Shown: positions 13,701-25,661 of the stretch, piece by piece
Numbering within the stretch: position 1 is the stretch's first letter
Layout: each line of letters opens with the position of its first letter
Assembly: GCF_021462225.1 (NCBI RefSeq)
Contig: NC_061798.1
Coordinates: forward strand, 20,234,820 to 20,298,819
Reading direction: 5' to 3'
DNA: 64,000 bases
Source of the DNA: Girardinichthys multiradiatus
Taxonomy: Eukaryota > Chordata > Actinopteri > Cyprinodontiformes > Goodeidae
Made by a program: the position numbers and the translations under genes
Notes under the pieces: generated by a model
The model's database searches: none
The model's input: the letters and a program-made list of their open reading frames with translations, nothing else
What the model was told of the DNA's origin: nothing

Positions 13701-16232
13701 TGCTGGCAATGGTGGGTCCATCAACACATTGGAGCTTATAGATTAAGAATAGGATATCATGAAACTTCGTGTATCTGTAAAAGTAGACAGACAAATACTT
13801 TTGGCAATATAGTGTAGTAATACTCAGGATATCCCTCTCATGTTTTCAGTCTAACTTCAGGTCCTTGACTTCTCTGATAAGTGCAGCCTGTTTCTAATTA
13901 AGCACCTTCTCTTTGTTCAGAAATCACATCACAAGCTTAAATATTTCTTATGGCAGGTGCTTCTGTCCAGCTTCTGTTTGCCTTGGAGTTTGTTTCTAGT
14001 TCTAAACCTGTGATTTCTTGTTTTGGTTACCTGCTTTGCTTTTCTCAGAGCGATGTCAAAGATTGATAGATGGCTACAACAAGCGTCTCTCTTCGTTATT
14101 TCAGCTAAAGAGAATACAACTAGCTATTAGGGGGTATGGTGTCAGAAATGCTTGCACAGAATACAAATTTGTCTCAAAACCTTTTGTTAAATGAGTAACA
14201 CCAGGTTTATTTTCAGGGTATACCTGTTATTAGTTCATTTTTTAAAGGGATAAATAAAAGCAAAGATCATAAATAACTGTAAACTTTTCTTAACGGAGAA
14301 CTGAATATTTAATAAGATGTCCTAATGTTTCTACATGACTAGCTGATAGATATTACAGTTATTAAAGAAAGAGCTACCCAAATATTTTTGCCTTAAAGAA
14401 AAAAAAAAACCACATTTACAAGTTTCTTGTTTTGATCATTTTTTCAGCGAAGGGATTTCAAAAGTATAAATAATTCCTGATATAGTTTTTGTAGTTACTA
14501 AATGATATCACACTTTTGATTATCCATCTTTAGAAACAATTACAGAAACTTTAATTGTACCTGTGTAGAATGTCCCACAGTCTGAGTCCATCATCTCTGT
14601 AGAAGAAGTTTGGAATGTCCTTCATCCCGCGCTCTGCAATGTCATCAGGTATACACAGGGAGCTGTATGTGATTGAGGATAGGGATCTCCTCAGAATTTG
14701 GATCATACCCTCTCCACCTGAAGATGCAACCTAATAAAACGTAAATTCAATATAAAATGTTTTTTTTTTTTAAATAACATAAATTGAGGTACTAACCAAA
14801 CAAACTTTTCTCACCTCTGTGAAGACACCGTCCTGAGATATTAGTTTATTTCGAGCCAGGACGTTAATATGCAGAGTGTAGTGAGAGTGAGGTACAAGAA
14901 GCTGAGAATAGAGAAAACTCTTTCAGAAATATAAATAACTAAATTAACTATTTTTTTTTTGTTTGCGTTGACTTTATTTTCTTGTGCTTAACATATACAG
15001 TTACTAATTCAGAAAACATGGCAGAAGTTAGAGATTCAAACAAACATCGAAAACTATCTGCTGATACAAGCAAAACTAAACGTTGTGGCTCTGCAGTTTT
15101 AGTTACCTTGTACAGTGGATGCACCATTGGCAAGTTGCGCAGCAGTGACACTGCAAAGACCTCAGCCAGCAGGTGAGTGCGCAGCAGGTGAGTGTTGAGC
15201 TCAAACAAATTAAAGTCTGCATTTCTCACACAAAGTTTTGCTAACAACCAGTCATACTCAGAATCAGTGGGGAGGAAGATCGGGTTGTCCACTGCTGGCT
15301 TCTGCTGCAGCTACAAGAGAATAAGTGAGTCTGAGGGTTAGTTTCTGCATTAGCTTGAAATTCATCAGTGTTGAATGACATCAACAGAGATTATGAGTGC
15401 TAATATAATATTTTGTGTTTACCTTTTTGTTTTGTTTTTTCCATTGGGCTGTTTTGGTTTTAAATCTGACAGCTGACATGTTAAATTTTAGCTCATTAGA
15501 TAAAAGACTTGCCTCTGATATACGGTAAATGAAATTGCATTGGGTATTTTGTTCCCTCAGTCGAGTTTTCTTCTTCCTCAGCTGCCATTCCTTTATCCAA
15601 TCAATATTGGATAAAGGAATGGCACATTACTTTTCTCCAGATGCAAGATGCAAGAATTAGTTTTAATTGTTTTGAAGGATAAATCTTACCTGAATAGCAA
15701 TAGGCATCAGTTTATCATCAGGTGTTTTATGGAGCAGGACGAGTGGAGCCATCAGGTATTGCTTTTGTTTATTGATGTACCTTGTTTCTACTCCATCCAA
15801 AATCTTGTAGTCACACAGAAATATGTTCCCTTTCTGTTAAATTTTAGAGCAAAATAACAAAGCTTTTATAACCAGGCTTTTGTTTCAGATGCATGGGGAG
15901 AGAACTTTGCATTTGTAAACTGAATGTGAAAAGACATTTACTTAGCAAAACCTGGAATAAATTGTCACACTGACTCAAAGAAGGAATCAATCCATTGATT
16001 TTTATGAAAAAACAGTCACCTTCATTTCCTGAGCCAAGCTACCCTTGCAATGCAGGGAGATCATGTTTTCATTGACAGGAAAGTTGTCAGGCAAGGCAGT
16101 GCAGCGTCGGATCAAGATGGGATTGAGACCATTCAGAAACTGGTAGCCAAAAAAGTCATCCTCCCTCCAGTTTTCTTTGACATAGACTGTAACAAAAGAG
16201 AGCTCTGCTGCTATTACAGATTTTAAATTGTT

Positions 16233-16307
<75 letters not shown>

Positions 16308-17876
16308 GAGGAATATATATGTCTGGATAAGACATGACCTATCTTGAATAAATTGGAGCCTAACATATGGAAGAATACACTTTTTTGTTTTTTTTGTATG
16401 TAAATTACACTGTAAAGTAATACTCATCATAATGATACACACCCAGGATGTCATACTTGCTGTAGTCAATCAGCTTACTGATGTCATCAAAATCAGGCCA
16501 AGTATCAGAACATTCACGAAGCTCTATATACTTTTCCCAAAGAATGCTATAAAATATTAAGAAACATACAACATATTTAATTATGCATTATTGTATCGTA
16601 TTATCGTACTTAATTATTGTACATTTGTACATAGAAATATAGAATGAAATACATGTGATAAAAGCTTACATTTACTATTTAGGAACTCACTTTTCAAATG
16701 CTTGTCTCATGAATTCTGCTGTCTTGCTGGTGATGAATTGGTCCTCCCAAGGCAGGTTACGTGGGTCGTTTGCCTCAATATGGTGAGGCATTCCCTTTTC
16801 AGACTCTTTCCAGCTGAAAAAATAAAGTTATGCAGTATAGGATGGAATTTGTGCCCAGTGTTCTTTTTATAAATACAATATGGTAGTTTTAACTGTATTT
16901 GTTATTTGTAACAGCAAACTCATTGCATCAGTTGAATCAATATGTACCTGGCAGTCGACCCAAAGTGAAAGAGAGTTGTATCCCAAATTGAGCACCTACC
17001 AATATACTGTCGCTCGTCGATCAAGTTCTTGCTTCCGACTGCTCCAGCCAAGAGGACTGCAATCCTCCCAGACTGTCAAAGCTAAAGCAGACATTTAAAT
17101 AACAAGAAGAAAGATAAAAGATGTAGATTAACACCCCGAGTTTAGATCAAATATTATAGCATTTTTTGTGCAGAAGTGGGTCTATAGACTATTTTTTTAG
17201 GGTTACATTAAATTAATTAATTAAAGCTATCAAACTTACAACACAATTTTCTAACTTAATATCAACATTTTGGTTTATTCTGATAGAAAGCTGTATTGAA
17301 AAGTCTGAAAATATTCATGCTGATAGTTTTGGTATTCTAATGACTTATATAAATCATGCCTTTTGCAGGGAGGAAGGATTGTAGAACAAAGCACGAAGTC
17401 AAGCATGAAGACGTCAGAAGAGCAAACTTGCACAAACCTCGACCCTCTTTGAAGTAGCGTTTCTTTCTGTCAGTAATACAGGTGTACATTGGGAAGTTGT
17501 AGGTTTTTCCATTAGGAGCTTTGACTTTTATTTTTTCAGGGAACCAGTTGTCTTCCAATAGAAAAGACTTCTTCTGAATTTCAATTAGCAACAGGTTTCC
17601 AATACAGTCGTGGCAGTTGATTGTACAATATGACTCCTAAGATAATAACAATTTATAAGATGACACCAAACACATCAAATGCATTTTTACATAACTTTAA
17701 CATAGAGATGTAAATAAAATTAAAAAAAGGCATACCTTTCCTATGAAGCATGCATCATTTGAGAGACGAGTGTCTTCGCTCTCTCCTTTTTCTCCCACCA
17801 ACTTGATGTACACATTGTTCACAGTGCAGGCGAACAATTCTTTGGAGTGGTACACAGTTACCTCATAGGCCGGCAT
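10705..17876 (-). CDS. Lipoxygenase, ALOXE3-like (gene 1, complete, 14 coding exons)
   Basis: Exons, 5' to 3' on the minus strand: 17876-17736, 17636-17438, 17081-17000, 16813-16691, 16546-16443, 16186-16020, 15833-15690, 15310-15107, 14901-14815, 14730-14561, 12797-12676, 12013-11913, 11419-11249, 10884-10705. All introns are GT..AG. The sum is 1995 bases, an open frame of 664 residues, normal for animal lipoxygenases. Exon 1 and 2 encode the N-terminal PLAT/beta-barrel; exons 4-14 encode the catalytic alpha-helical domain. Non-haem iron ligands seen: both His of [10 protein letters not shown] (exon 8), His and Asn of [11 protein letters not shown] (exon 12), and the C-terminal Ile of ENSVAI. 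The final exon ([12 protein letters not shown]..) resembles ALOXE3, an enzyme that isomerises fatty-acid hydroperoxides, more than 5- or 12-LOX. The exact paralog name and the reaction are inferred. It has a same-strand paralog at 52521-64000. Confidence 0.93.
12085..12490. mobile_element. Tc1-like non-autonomous fragment in intron 11 of gene 1
   Basis: The left part contains TAAAAAGTTTACATACGCTAA, a phrase typical of Tc1 inverted-repeat ends, and the interior resembles decayed Tc1 sequence. The right end was not defined. Confidence 0.35.
13070..13275 (+). repeat. LINE/SINE 3' tail in intron 10 of gene 1
   Basis: A stretch ending in CTATATAAATAAGCTTGCC with a repeated GCCTTGCCTTG is the typical tail of fish L2-type LINEs and their SINEs. 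Confidence 0.5.
13446..13818 (+). mobile_element. Internally deleted Tc1-like transposon in intron 10 of gene 1
   Basis: Inverted ends ATATTGCCAAAAGTATT (left) and AATACTTTTGGCAATATAGT (right) bracket about 370 bases. The interior keeps the C-terminal part of a Tc1 transposase ([18 protein letters not shown] text and a later [12 protein letters not shown] segment) with stops. It is a derivative with no full transposase. Confidence 0.8.
15583..15624. other. Perfect 42-base hairpin in intron 7 of gene 1
   Basis: Arms of 19 bases are exact reverse complements, with a 4-base loop CAAT. No repeat family is recognised around it. A template-switch event or a small structured RNA are both possible. 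Confidence 0.9.
16235..16303. repeat. (TG)n microsatellite in intron 5 of gene 1
   Basis: About 34 uninterrupted TG units. Confidence 0.97.
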
Positions 17877-17899
17877 TTTACTCTTGACAGTGAATCACT

Positions 17900-18160
17900 T
17901 CTGATGGCAGAAAGAGAGGTCATTGTAAACATTTAGAATGACTATCAATAGATGAACATGCATGTCAAAGCCATTCAGTTACAGTATCATGATGGCCAAC
18001 AGAAAAGCTTTGTATAAAAGCTGAATTAAGTTGTTTCTCATCATAATCTTTGAATTCAGAATTTATAATACCTTAAATTATTAAAAAAATATGTTTCTTA
18101 CATTTGCAAATGACTCCAAAAGTTTCCTCTGAAGATCTCAACACTGCTGGGTCTATATAG
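17900..18160 (-). promoter_or_regulatory. Probable promoter and non-coding first exon of lipoxygenase gene 1
   Basis: On the minus strand a TATATAAAG box lies at 18186-18178. A transcript starting near 18150 would have a short exon ending at 18102 with a good donor (AAAT|GTAAGA). It would be spliced to an acceptor (CCATCAG|AAGTG) at 17901/17900, which leaves 24 bases of 5' UTR before the ATG at 17876. Start site and splice are inferred from consensus only. Confidence 0.5.
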
Positions 18161-18390
18161 CCAGTCCTCAGATTTCTCTTTATATAGACCTATGGTTTAG
18201 AATGATTCATCTCTTTAAACGTAGAGCATGCCTGTGAAACTGGTTTTTCAGCCAAGATAAGTTCACAGGAATAATGTATGTTTTCCGTAGACAAATTATG
18301 CAATAAAGGCCTGGGGTAAAATAGCTGACTGACTTTGGCAATCCCAACAACGACCAGATAATATGACAACTGCTATGATGTGTATAGATA

Positions 18391-19850
18391 TGTTGGGATT
18401 ATGAATCTGAGAATATTATTTAATATTTAATATTAATATTTTATCAAATAATATTTTGGTCTGTTAAGGGTTGTCCTGTGAATACCAGCCCAGTAAGGCG
18501 ATGGTATTAGGACAAAATAGAAAGGTGTGAGACGAGCTCTGACATTATTGAACAGCATAAACTCTGTACACACATGGAATGAATTCACACAATTTCTTAA
18601 AATACAATAATTTATTAACAAAAAATAAGTCAACTCAAAGTCAAACATATTTCAATCAACAAACTCTTTACTATGCTAAAACAATCCAACTAAACTACCA
18701 AGCAGAATGAAAGAATAACGAAGACTAATGGGCTATGTACAATATAAACTAGTTGATGAGAGATGATTGAAAATCATGACCAAAAAGAGTGATGCAACAT
18801 TACCATTCAATGTTTATGTTTGAGAACCAAAGATTATCTTGAAGAATCTGGAAGTGAAGTGAAGTTAGTCTTGGAACAACATAGGCAATAATCAGCAAAC
18901 ATTTAGACACCCATTCACAATGCAAGATCAGATAAAATATTGTTTTAATAATATCTGCTGAATAAAATACACCTTCTGGATGACCATTTCTCAACGGTGT
19001 CTAATTAGCTGCCTTTATTTATTGAAATAATATTTGAAGAAATATTAAGGGAGTATTTTTGAAAGAGCCAAACATTTCTGGAGAAATGGGGCTTAATGGT
19101 GTTTACTTAGTTATGAAATTTAGTAAAATAATGTTAGGAAAATATTATTTACTGGATTGAAAACTAAACCTTTCTGGATAAATATTATTTAGCAGCAAGC
19201 ACATGTCCTTACCTGTTAGCAGTTGAGCTAACAAAGAAGCTGCTAGCTTAGCACCAGAATCAAACACACACCTTTAAAAATACCGTTAATAAAAGGGTTA
19301 AATGCATAAGCGCGGACAGCGCGTTATGATCAATCTTCTGTTTAAAATCACCCTTTAATAAAGTTTGTCTTAACTTTAAAAACACACAAAGAACACAACC
19401 TGAGCACGTGTGCTGCAGATAGTTTGCTAGCACCAAGATAGCTGAGTTCAACACAAACAAAACCAAACTTCATAAAATGAAAAACGTTTAGATCATTTGT
19501 CCGGGTGACGACGAAGTTTGAAGAAGGTATCCACAGTGAACAATGGTTAGCTTCTAGCTAACCTCCGTAGCTGTGGATGAAAGACGGCCCGTTCTGTCCG
19601 CCAACCACACTGCATGTTACCGTTACCACGGTGAAGGGGTCTCTGCTGTCTTCCTTCCAGACCAGGAGACCACTCCGCTTGGATTCATAGAGATCGCTTC
19701 TCTGTAGGGAACTTCTCTGGGACTGTCTGCTTCTGCAGGCCTCAGAGAGAGAAAGTCAAGCCAGGCCTGTACATTAATTCCCGTTTTTATGAATGAATAC
19801 TGGGAACACAAACAGTTACTCACTCATACTTATCTTTGCATATGATCGCG
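18391..19850 (+). repeat. LTR-like repeat, copy A
   Basis: It begins TGTTGGGATTATG. Most of it is the reverse complement, with divergence, of 60300-61528 (for example ACACAATTTCTTAAAATACA followed by ACTCAAAGTCAAACATATTT). A TG start and retroelement-like length suggest a solo LTR. The right end and target duplication were not defined. It lies upstream of the gene 1 promoter. Confidence 0.55.
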
Positions 19851-19932
19851 TGATCTTATGACACTCTTGGATCCAGTTGAAGAGTTTATGTGTTTTTGCC
19901 AGCAAAGAGACATCAGCGCGCTTGTCTCCCCT

Positions 19933-20244
<312 letters not shown>

Positions 20245-20272
20245 TTCTAAAAAGGTTTGCCCTTTAGATAAT

Positions 20273-22708
20273 ATAATAATTATACAATATAAAAAAAGAT
20301 TACCGTTCTGTGTAAAAATAATCTATCAAGTAGCTACAGCTTATTTAAAATATTTTATCTATGCTTGAAAATGTGTTTATTTGTGCTTTTACATTTGTGA
20401 TTCAATAATATTTGACATCTATTAACTGTGATTTTTTTCAGTTCACTTTCATCACTGCTATGATCATTTTGTTTTCTCACAGCAAAGATACTTTTTTCCC
20501 CCCATCAGAACACAACAGCTAAAAAGTAATTGATGAGGAGGAGGCCAGAATCAATATTGCTAACATAATATTTTACACATTATATTTTCCCATATTCACA
20601 TATGAAAACAATGACTGAACATATAAATTTCACTACATAACTGCAATATTTTTAAGATCAGAAAACTTAAATTAAAACTCTAACTAAATTGACACACATT
20701 AAAGTACCTGCCAAGTCAAATATGTTAACATTGTTATGGTTCACCAAATCATAAAGAAACACTACATAAAATGCAAATATTGTAGGAAAATATATTGTGC
20801 TTTCTCACAAAATTTACCATTGTATTACTAGATTTGTCCAAAATATATAAAGAATCTTATCTCGTGTCTTGTGAAACATGTCAACATATGGGGGCGGGAC
20901 TATGGATTTGCAAAAGCGTTTCGTTAAAAATGAAGGATTCCTCAGAAATTCTTGCAACACAACAGTTTATTCAGCATGTCTGAACAGGTGTTGTCCTGTA
21001 TGGAACTAGACAGTTGGAAGCCATGAACCCATCCTCATTATGGTCCCTCAGCTACTACAAGAGGGAAGGTCTAGATATTTATGACCTTCGAGAACTGGAT
21101 GAGTCCTTTGTCTACACCTTAACAAAAGGACAAGACAATTTGTGATGTTTAAAACAAAACACAGTGTAATTGGTTGAGAGCCAAGTAAGAGAAGTTGCAA
21201 CACTGTCCAAATGAACATGAGAGCTTTGCATCTTAGAACTGATTATGGTCATCTTTTGTGTCAAAGGTTGTTTTCTCAGACTCGTGTCGATCTATATTGT
21301 CATACACTGATGATAAGTTAGCCATACTTGGAAAATGCTGCTGCCAAAGACCTGACCTGCACTAGGTAAATGGATCATATCAGATGAGACCTTAAAATCA
21401 CTGTTTGGGAAAAGGGAGATCTAAAAATGTTGATCTGTAAGGCACTGAATATTCTTGGGCCTAAAGACATGTCAGAGTTGTCAGGTTTGAGACCCCTCAG
21501 GTCTTTAGAGACCTTTTCACTGTATGTTCCCAAGATCAGAACTACTCCTCAGTTCTGCAGAGACTTGGCTCCTCAAAATCAGCTCTGAAAACAATTCTGT
21601 TTGGTGCGACTTTTCAGTGAAAGCCAAATCTTTTTTATTAGTTACTTTTTCTAAATAATTTCTTAGCTATTAAAGATGAGGATTTTATGTTTTTATGTAA
21701 TGTTAACATCTTACTTCTGATCATGCTTTTCTTGTCTTTAAAATGTTTCTTAGTTGTTATTTTCAGTTGTTTTTTGTTCTCTTTCCAAAGAACACTTTTC
21801 AACACAACTATGGAAGAGACACTTTGATCTCCCCCAGCTTTTTGTGCAATAAATGTGTTGCTTTGTGATACAACGTTACAAACAACTATCAATGTGCCAT
21901 TAAAATGTACACTATGTTACAACCTGCCTAGAGGGTTATAACAAAAGTTGGGAAAGGTCACACAAAGTGATTTACAAATATTTACTGAAGGAAAAAATAC
22001 TGAAAAAATAAAACAATATGTTGCATATAGCTATAGAATCAGAAGCTATAAAATGTTGAATATTAAACTACACAAAATTAAAGGCCCTGGAGGGTGTGGG
22101 GTGGGCACTGTAAACCTTTTTGGTTCTTTGTCTAATCTGATAATAGTAAATGTAAAATAGTTTGTCATTTAACTTGTGTAATCCTGTGTAATTAGTTTAG
22201 CACACATGCATTACAGACAACACTTCAACCCACTGTTGATTGATACATATTCGGTAAAGAGTCTTTTACATTGCTGAGAAGGGATATTGGCTCATTCTTC
22301 TTAGCAGAATTGTTTTAATTTATCCACTAGACTAGGCAAATCCAAATCTTTTATTTTGTTTCTGTTAGACATTTAGTAGTGGATGTGCTGGGTCATTTTA
22401 ATGCTGAATAACCCAAGTGCTCTTGATGTCATGACCAGATAGCTGGGGTTCTCCTTCAGGATTTTCTGTTAAAAGTGCAAATATCATGGTTCCATCAATT
22501 AGTTGTCCAGATCCTGAAGAGACAAAGCAGCTCCAGAACATGTCCGATCCACAACCATGTAAGAACGTACGTACATTCTGTTAATTTAGCGCCTTGCACA
22601 AATAAAACTCAACAAGTGCTTCACTAACAGAAAGTAGACATTACAAATATGCTTACAAAAGGAGTGACTTTTTCTCAGTTGCAAGAGTACAAAATTATAC
22701 AAGAAAGG
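20273..22708. repeat. Tandem segmental duplication, copy 1 (2436 bases)
   Basis: The copy starts ATAATAATTATACAATATAA and repeats at 22709 with a constant 2436-base offset and only scattered substitutions. Conserved ORFs inside (20795-20983, 21948-22160, 21638-21892 on minus) are identical between copies simply because the DNA is. They match no family I recognise and are not called as genes. Confidence 0.93.
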
Positions 22709-24925
22709 ATAATAATTATACAATATAAAAAAAGATTACTGTTCTGTGTAAAAATAATCTATCAAGTAGCTACAGCTTATTTAAAATATTTTATCTATGC
22801 TTGAAAATGTGTTTATTTGTGCCTTTACATTTGTGATTCAATAATATTTGACATCTATTAACTGTGATTTTGTTCAGTTCACTTTCATCACTGCTATGAT
22901 CATTTTGTTTTCTCACAGCAAAGATACTTTTTTCCCCCCATCAGAACACAACAGCTAAAAAGTAATTGATGAGGAGGAGGCCAGAATCAATATTGCTAAC
23001 ATAATATTTTACACATTATATTTTCCCATATTCACATATGAAAACAATGACTGAACATATAAATTTCACTACATAACTGCAATATTTTTAAGATCAGAAA
23101 ACTTAAATTAAAACTCTAACTAAATTGACACACATTAAAGTACCTGCCAAGTCAAATATGTTAACATTGTTATGGTTCACCAAATCATAAAGAAACACTA
23201 CATAAAATGCAAATATTGTAGGAAAATATATTGTGCTTTCTCACAAAATTTACCATTGTATTACTAGATTTGTCCAAAATATATAAAGAATCTTATCTCG
23301 TGTCTTGTGAAACATGTCAACATATGGGGGCGGGACTATGGATTTGCAAAAGCGTTTCGTTAAAAATGAAGGATTCCTCAGAAATTCTTGCAACACAACA
23401 GTTTATTCAGCATGTCTGAACAGGTGTTGTCCTGTATGGAACTAGACAGTTGGAAGCCATGAACCCATCCTCATTATGGTCCCTCAGCTACTACAAGAGG
23501 GAAGGTCTAGATATTTATGACCTTCGAGAACTGGATGAGTCCTTTGTCTACACCTTAACAAAAGGACAAGAAAATTTGTGATGTTTAAAACAAAACACAG
23601 TGTAATTGGTTGAGAGCCAAGTAAGAGAAGTTGCAACACTGTCCAAATGAACATGAGAGCTTTGCATCTTAGAACTGATTATGGTCATCTTTTGTGTCAA
23701 AGGTTGTTTTCTCAGACTCGTGTCGATCTATATTGTCATACACTGATGATTGGTTAGCCATACTTGGAAAATGCTGCTGCCAAAGACCTGACCTGCACTA
23801 GGTAAATGGATCATATCAGATGAGACCTTAAAATCACTGTTTGGGAAAAGGGAGATCTAAAAATGTTGATCTGTAAGGCACTGAAATTTCTTGGGCCTAA
23901 AGACATGTCAGAGTTGTCAAGTTTGAGACCCCTCAGGTCTTTAGAGACCTTTTCACTGTATGTTCCCAAGATCAGAACTACTCCTCAGTTCTGCAGAGAC
24001 TTGGCTCCTCAAAATCAGCTCTGAAAACAATTCTGTTTGGTGCAACTTTTCAGTGAAAGCCAAATCTTTTTTATTAGTTACTTTTTCTAAATAATTTCTT
24101 AGCTATTAAAGATGAGGATTTTATGTTTTTATGTAATGTTAACATCTTACTTCTGATCATGCTTTTCTTGTCTTTAAAATGTTTCTTAGTTGTTATTTTC
24201 AGTTGTTTTTTGTTCTCTTTCCAAAGAACACTTTTCAACACAACTATGGAAGAGACACTTTGATCTCCCCCAGCTTTTTGTGCAATAAATGTGTTGCTTT
24301 GTGATACAACGTTACAAACAACTATCAATGTGCCATTAAAATGTACACTATGTTACAACCTGCCTAGAGGGTTATAACAAAAGTTGGGAAAGGTCACACA
24401 AAGTGATTTACAAATATTTACTGAAGGAAAAAATACTGAAAAAATAAAACAATATGTTGCATATAGCTATAGAATCAGAAGCTATAAAATGTTGAATATT
24501 AAACTACACAAAATTAAAGGCCCTGGAGGGTGTGGGGTGGGCACTGTAAACCTTTTTGGTTCTTTGTCTAATCTGATAATAGTAAATGTAAAATAGTTTG
24601 TCATTTAACTTGTGTAATCCTGTGTAATTAGTTTAGCACACATGCATTACAGACAACACTTCAACCCACTGTTGATTGATACATATTCGGTAAAGAGTCT
24701 TTTACATTGCTGAGAAGGGATATTGGCTCATTCTTCTTAGCAGAATTGTTTTAATTTATCCACTAGACTAGGCAAATCCAAATCTTTTATTTTGTTTTTG
24801 TTAGACATTTAGTAGTGGATGTGCTGGGTCATTTTAATGCTGAATAACCTAAGTGCTCTTGATGTCATGACCAGATAGGAGTGACTTTTTCTCAGTTGCA
24901 AGAGTACAAAATTATACAAGGAAGG
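22709..24925. repeat. Tandem segmental duplication, copy 2 (about 2217 bases)
   Basis: Near-identical to copy 1 but lacks about 220 bases, corresponding to 22442-22661 of copy 1. The join is at about 24878 (CCAGATA|GGAGTGAC). Confidence 0.93.
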
Positions 24926-25661
24926 ATAATAATTATACAATATAAAAAAAGATTACCGTTCTGTGTAAAATAATCTATCAAGTAGCTACAGCTTATTTAA
25001 AATATTTTATCTATGCTTGAAAATGTGTTTATTTGTGCCTTTACATTTGTGATTCAATAATATTTGACATCTATTAACTGTGATTTTTTCAGTTCACTTT
25101 CATCACTGCTATGATCATTTTGTTTTCTCACAGCAAAGATACTTTTTTCCCCCCATCAGAACACAACAGCTAAAAAGTAATTGATGAGGAGGAGGCCAGA
25201 ATCAATATTGCTAACATAATATTTTACACATTATATTTTCCCATATTCACATATGAAAACAATGACTGAACATATAAATTTCACTACATAACTGCAATAT
25301 TTTTAAGATCAGAAAACTTAAATTAAAACTCTAACTAAATTGACACACATTAAAGTACCTGCCAAGTCAAATATGTTAACATTGTTATGGTTCACCAAAT
25401 CATAAAGAAACACTACATAAAATGCAAATATTGTAGGAAAATATATTGTGCTTTCTCACAAAATGTACCATTGTATTACTAGATTTGTCCAAAATATATA
25501 AAGAATCTTATCTCGTGTCTTGTGAAACATGTCAACATATGGGGGCGGGACTATGGATTTGCAAAAGCGTTTCGTTAAAAATGAAGGATTCCTCAGAAAT
25601 TCTTGCAACACAACAGTTTATTCAGCATGTCTGAACAGGTGTTGTCCTGTATGGAACTAGA
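24926..25661. repeat. Tandem segmental duplication, copy 3 (left part)
   Basis: It matches copy 1 from 20273 to about 21010 and is then replaced by a Tc1 element. The right part of the same copy resumes at 27219-27268 and 27736-27884, matching copy 1 from 22465. The middle (about 21010-22464 equivalent) is missing. Confidence 0.9.

Noticed and set aside
16002..16469. 155-residue minus ORF with a His/Thr run
   Set aside because: It joins two lipoxygenase exons through an intron containing the TG microsatellite; the splice sites explain the exons.
20795..20983. 62-residue ORF repeated identically at 23231 and 25446
   Set aside because: Its conservation follows from recent DNA duplication; there is no family resemblance or independent coding evidence.
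21638..21892. 84-residue minus ORF repeated at 24074
   Set aside because: Identical in both copies for the same reason; Lys-rich, AT-biased translation of non-coding DNA.
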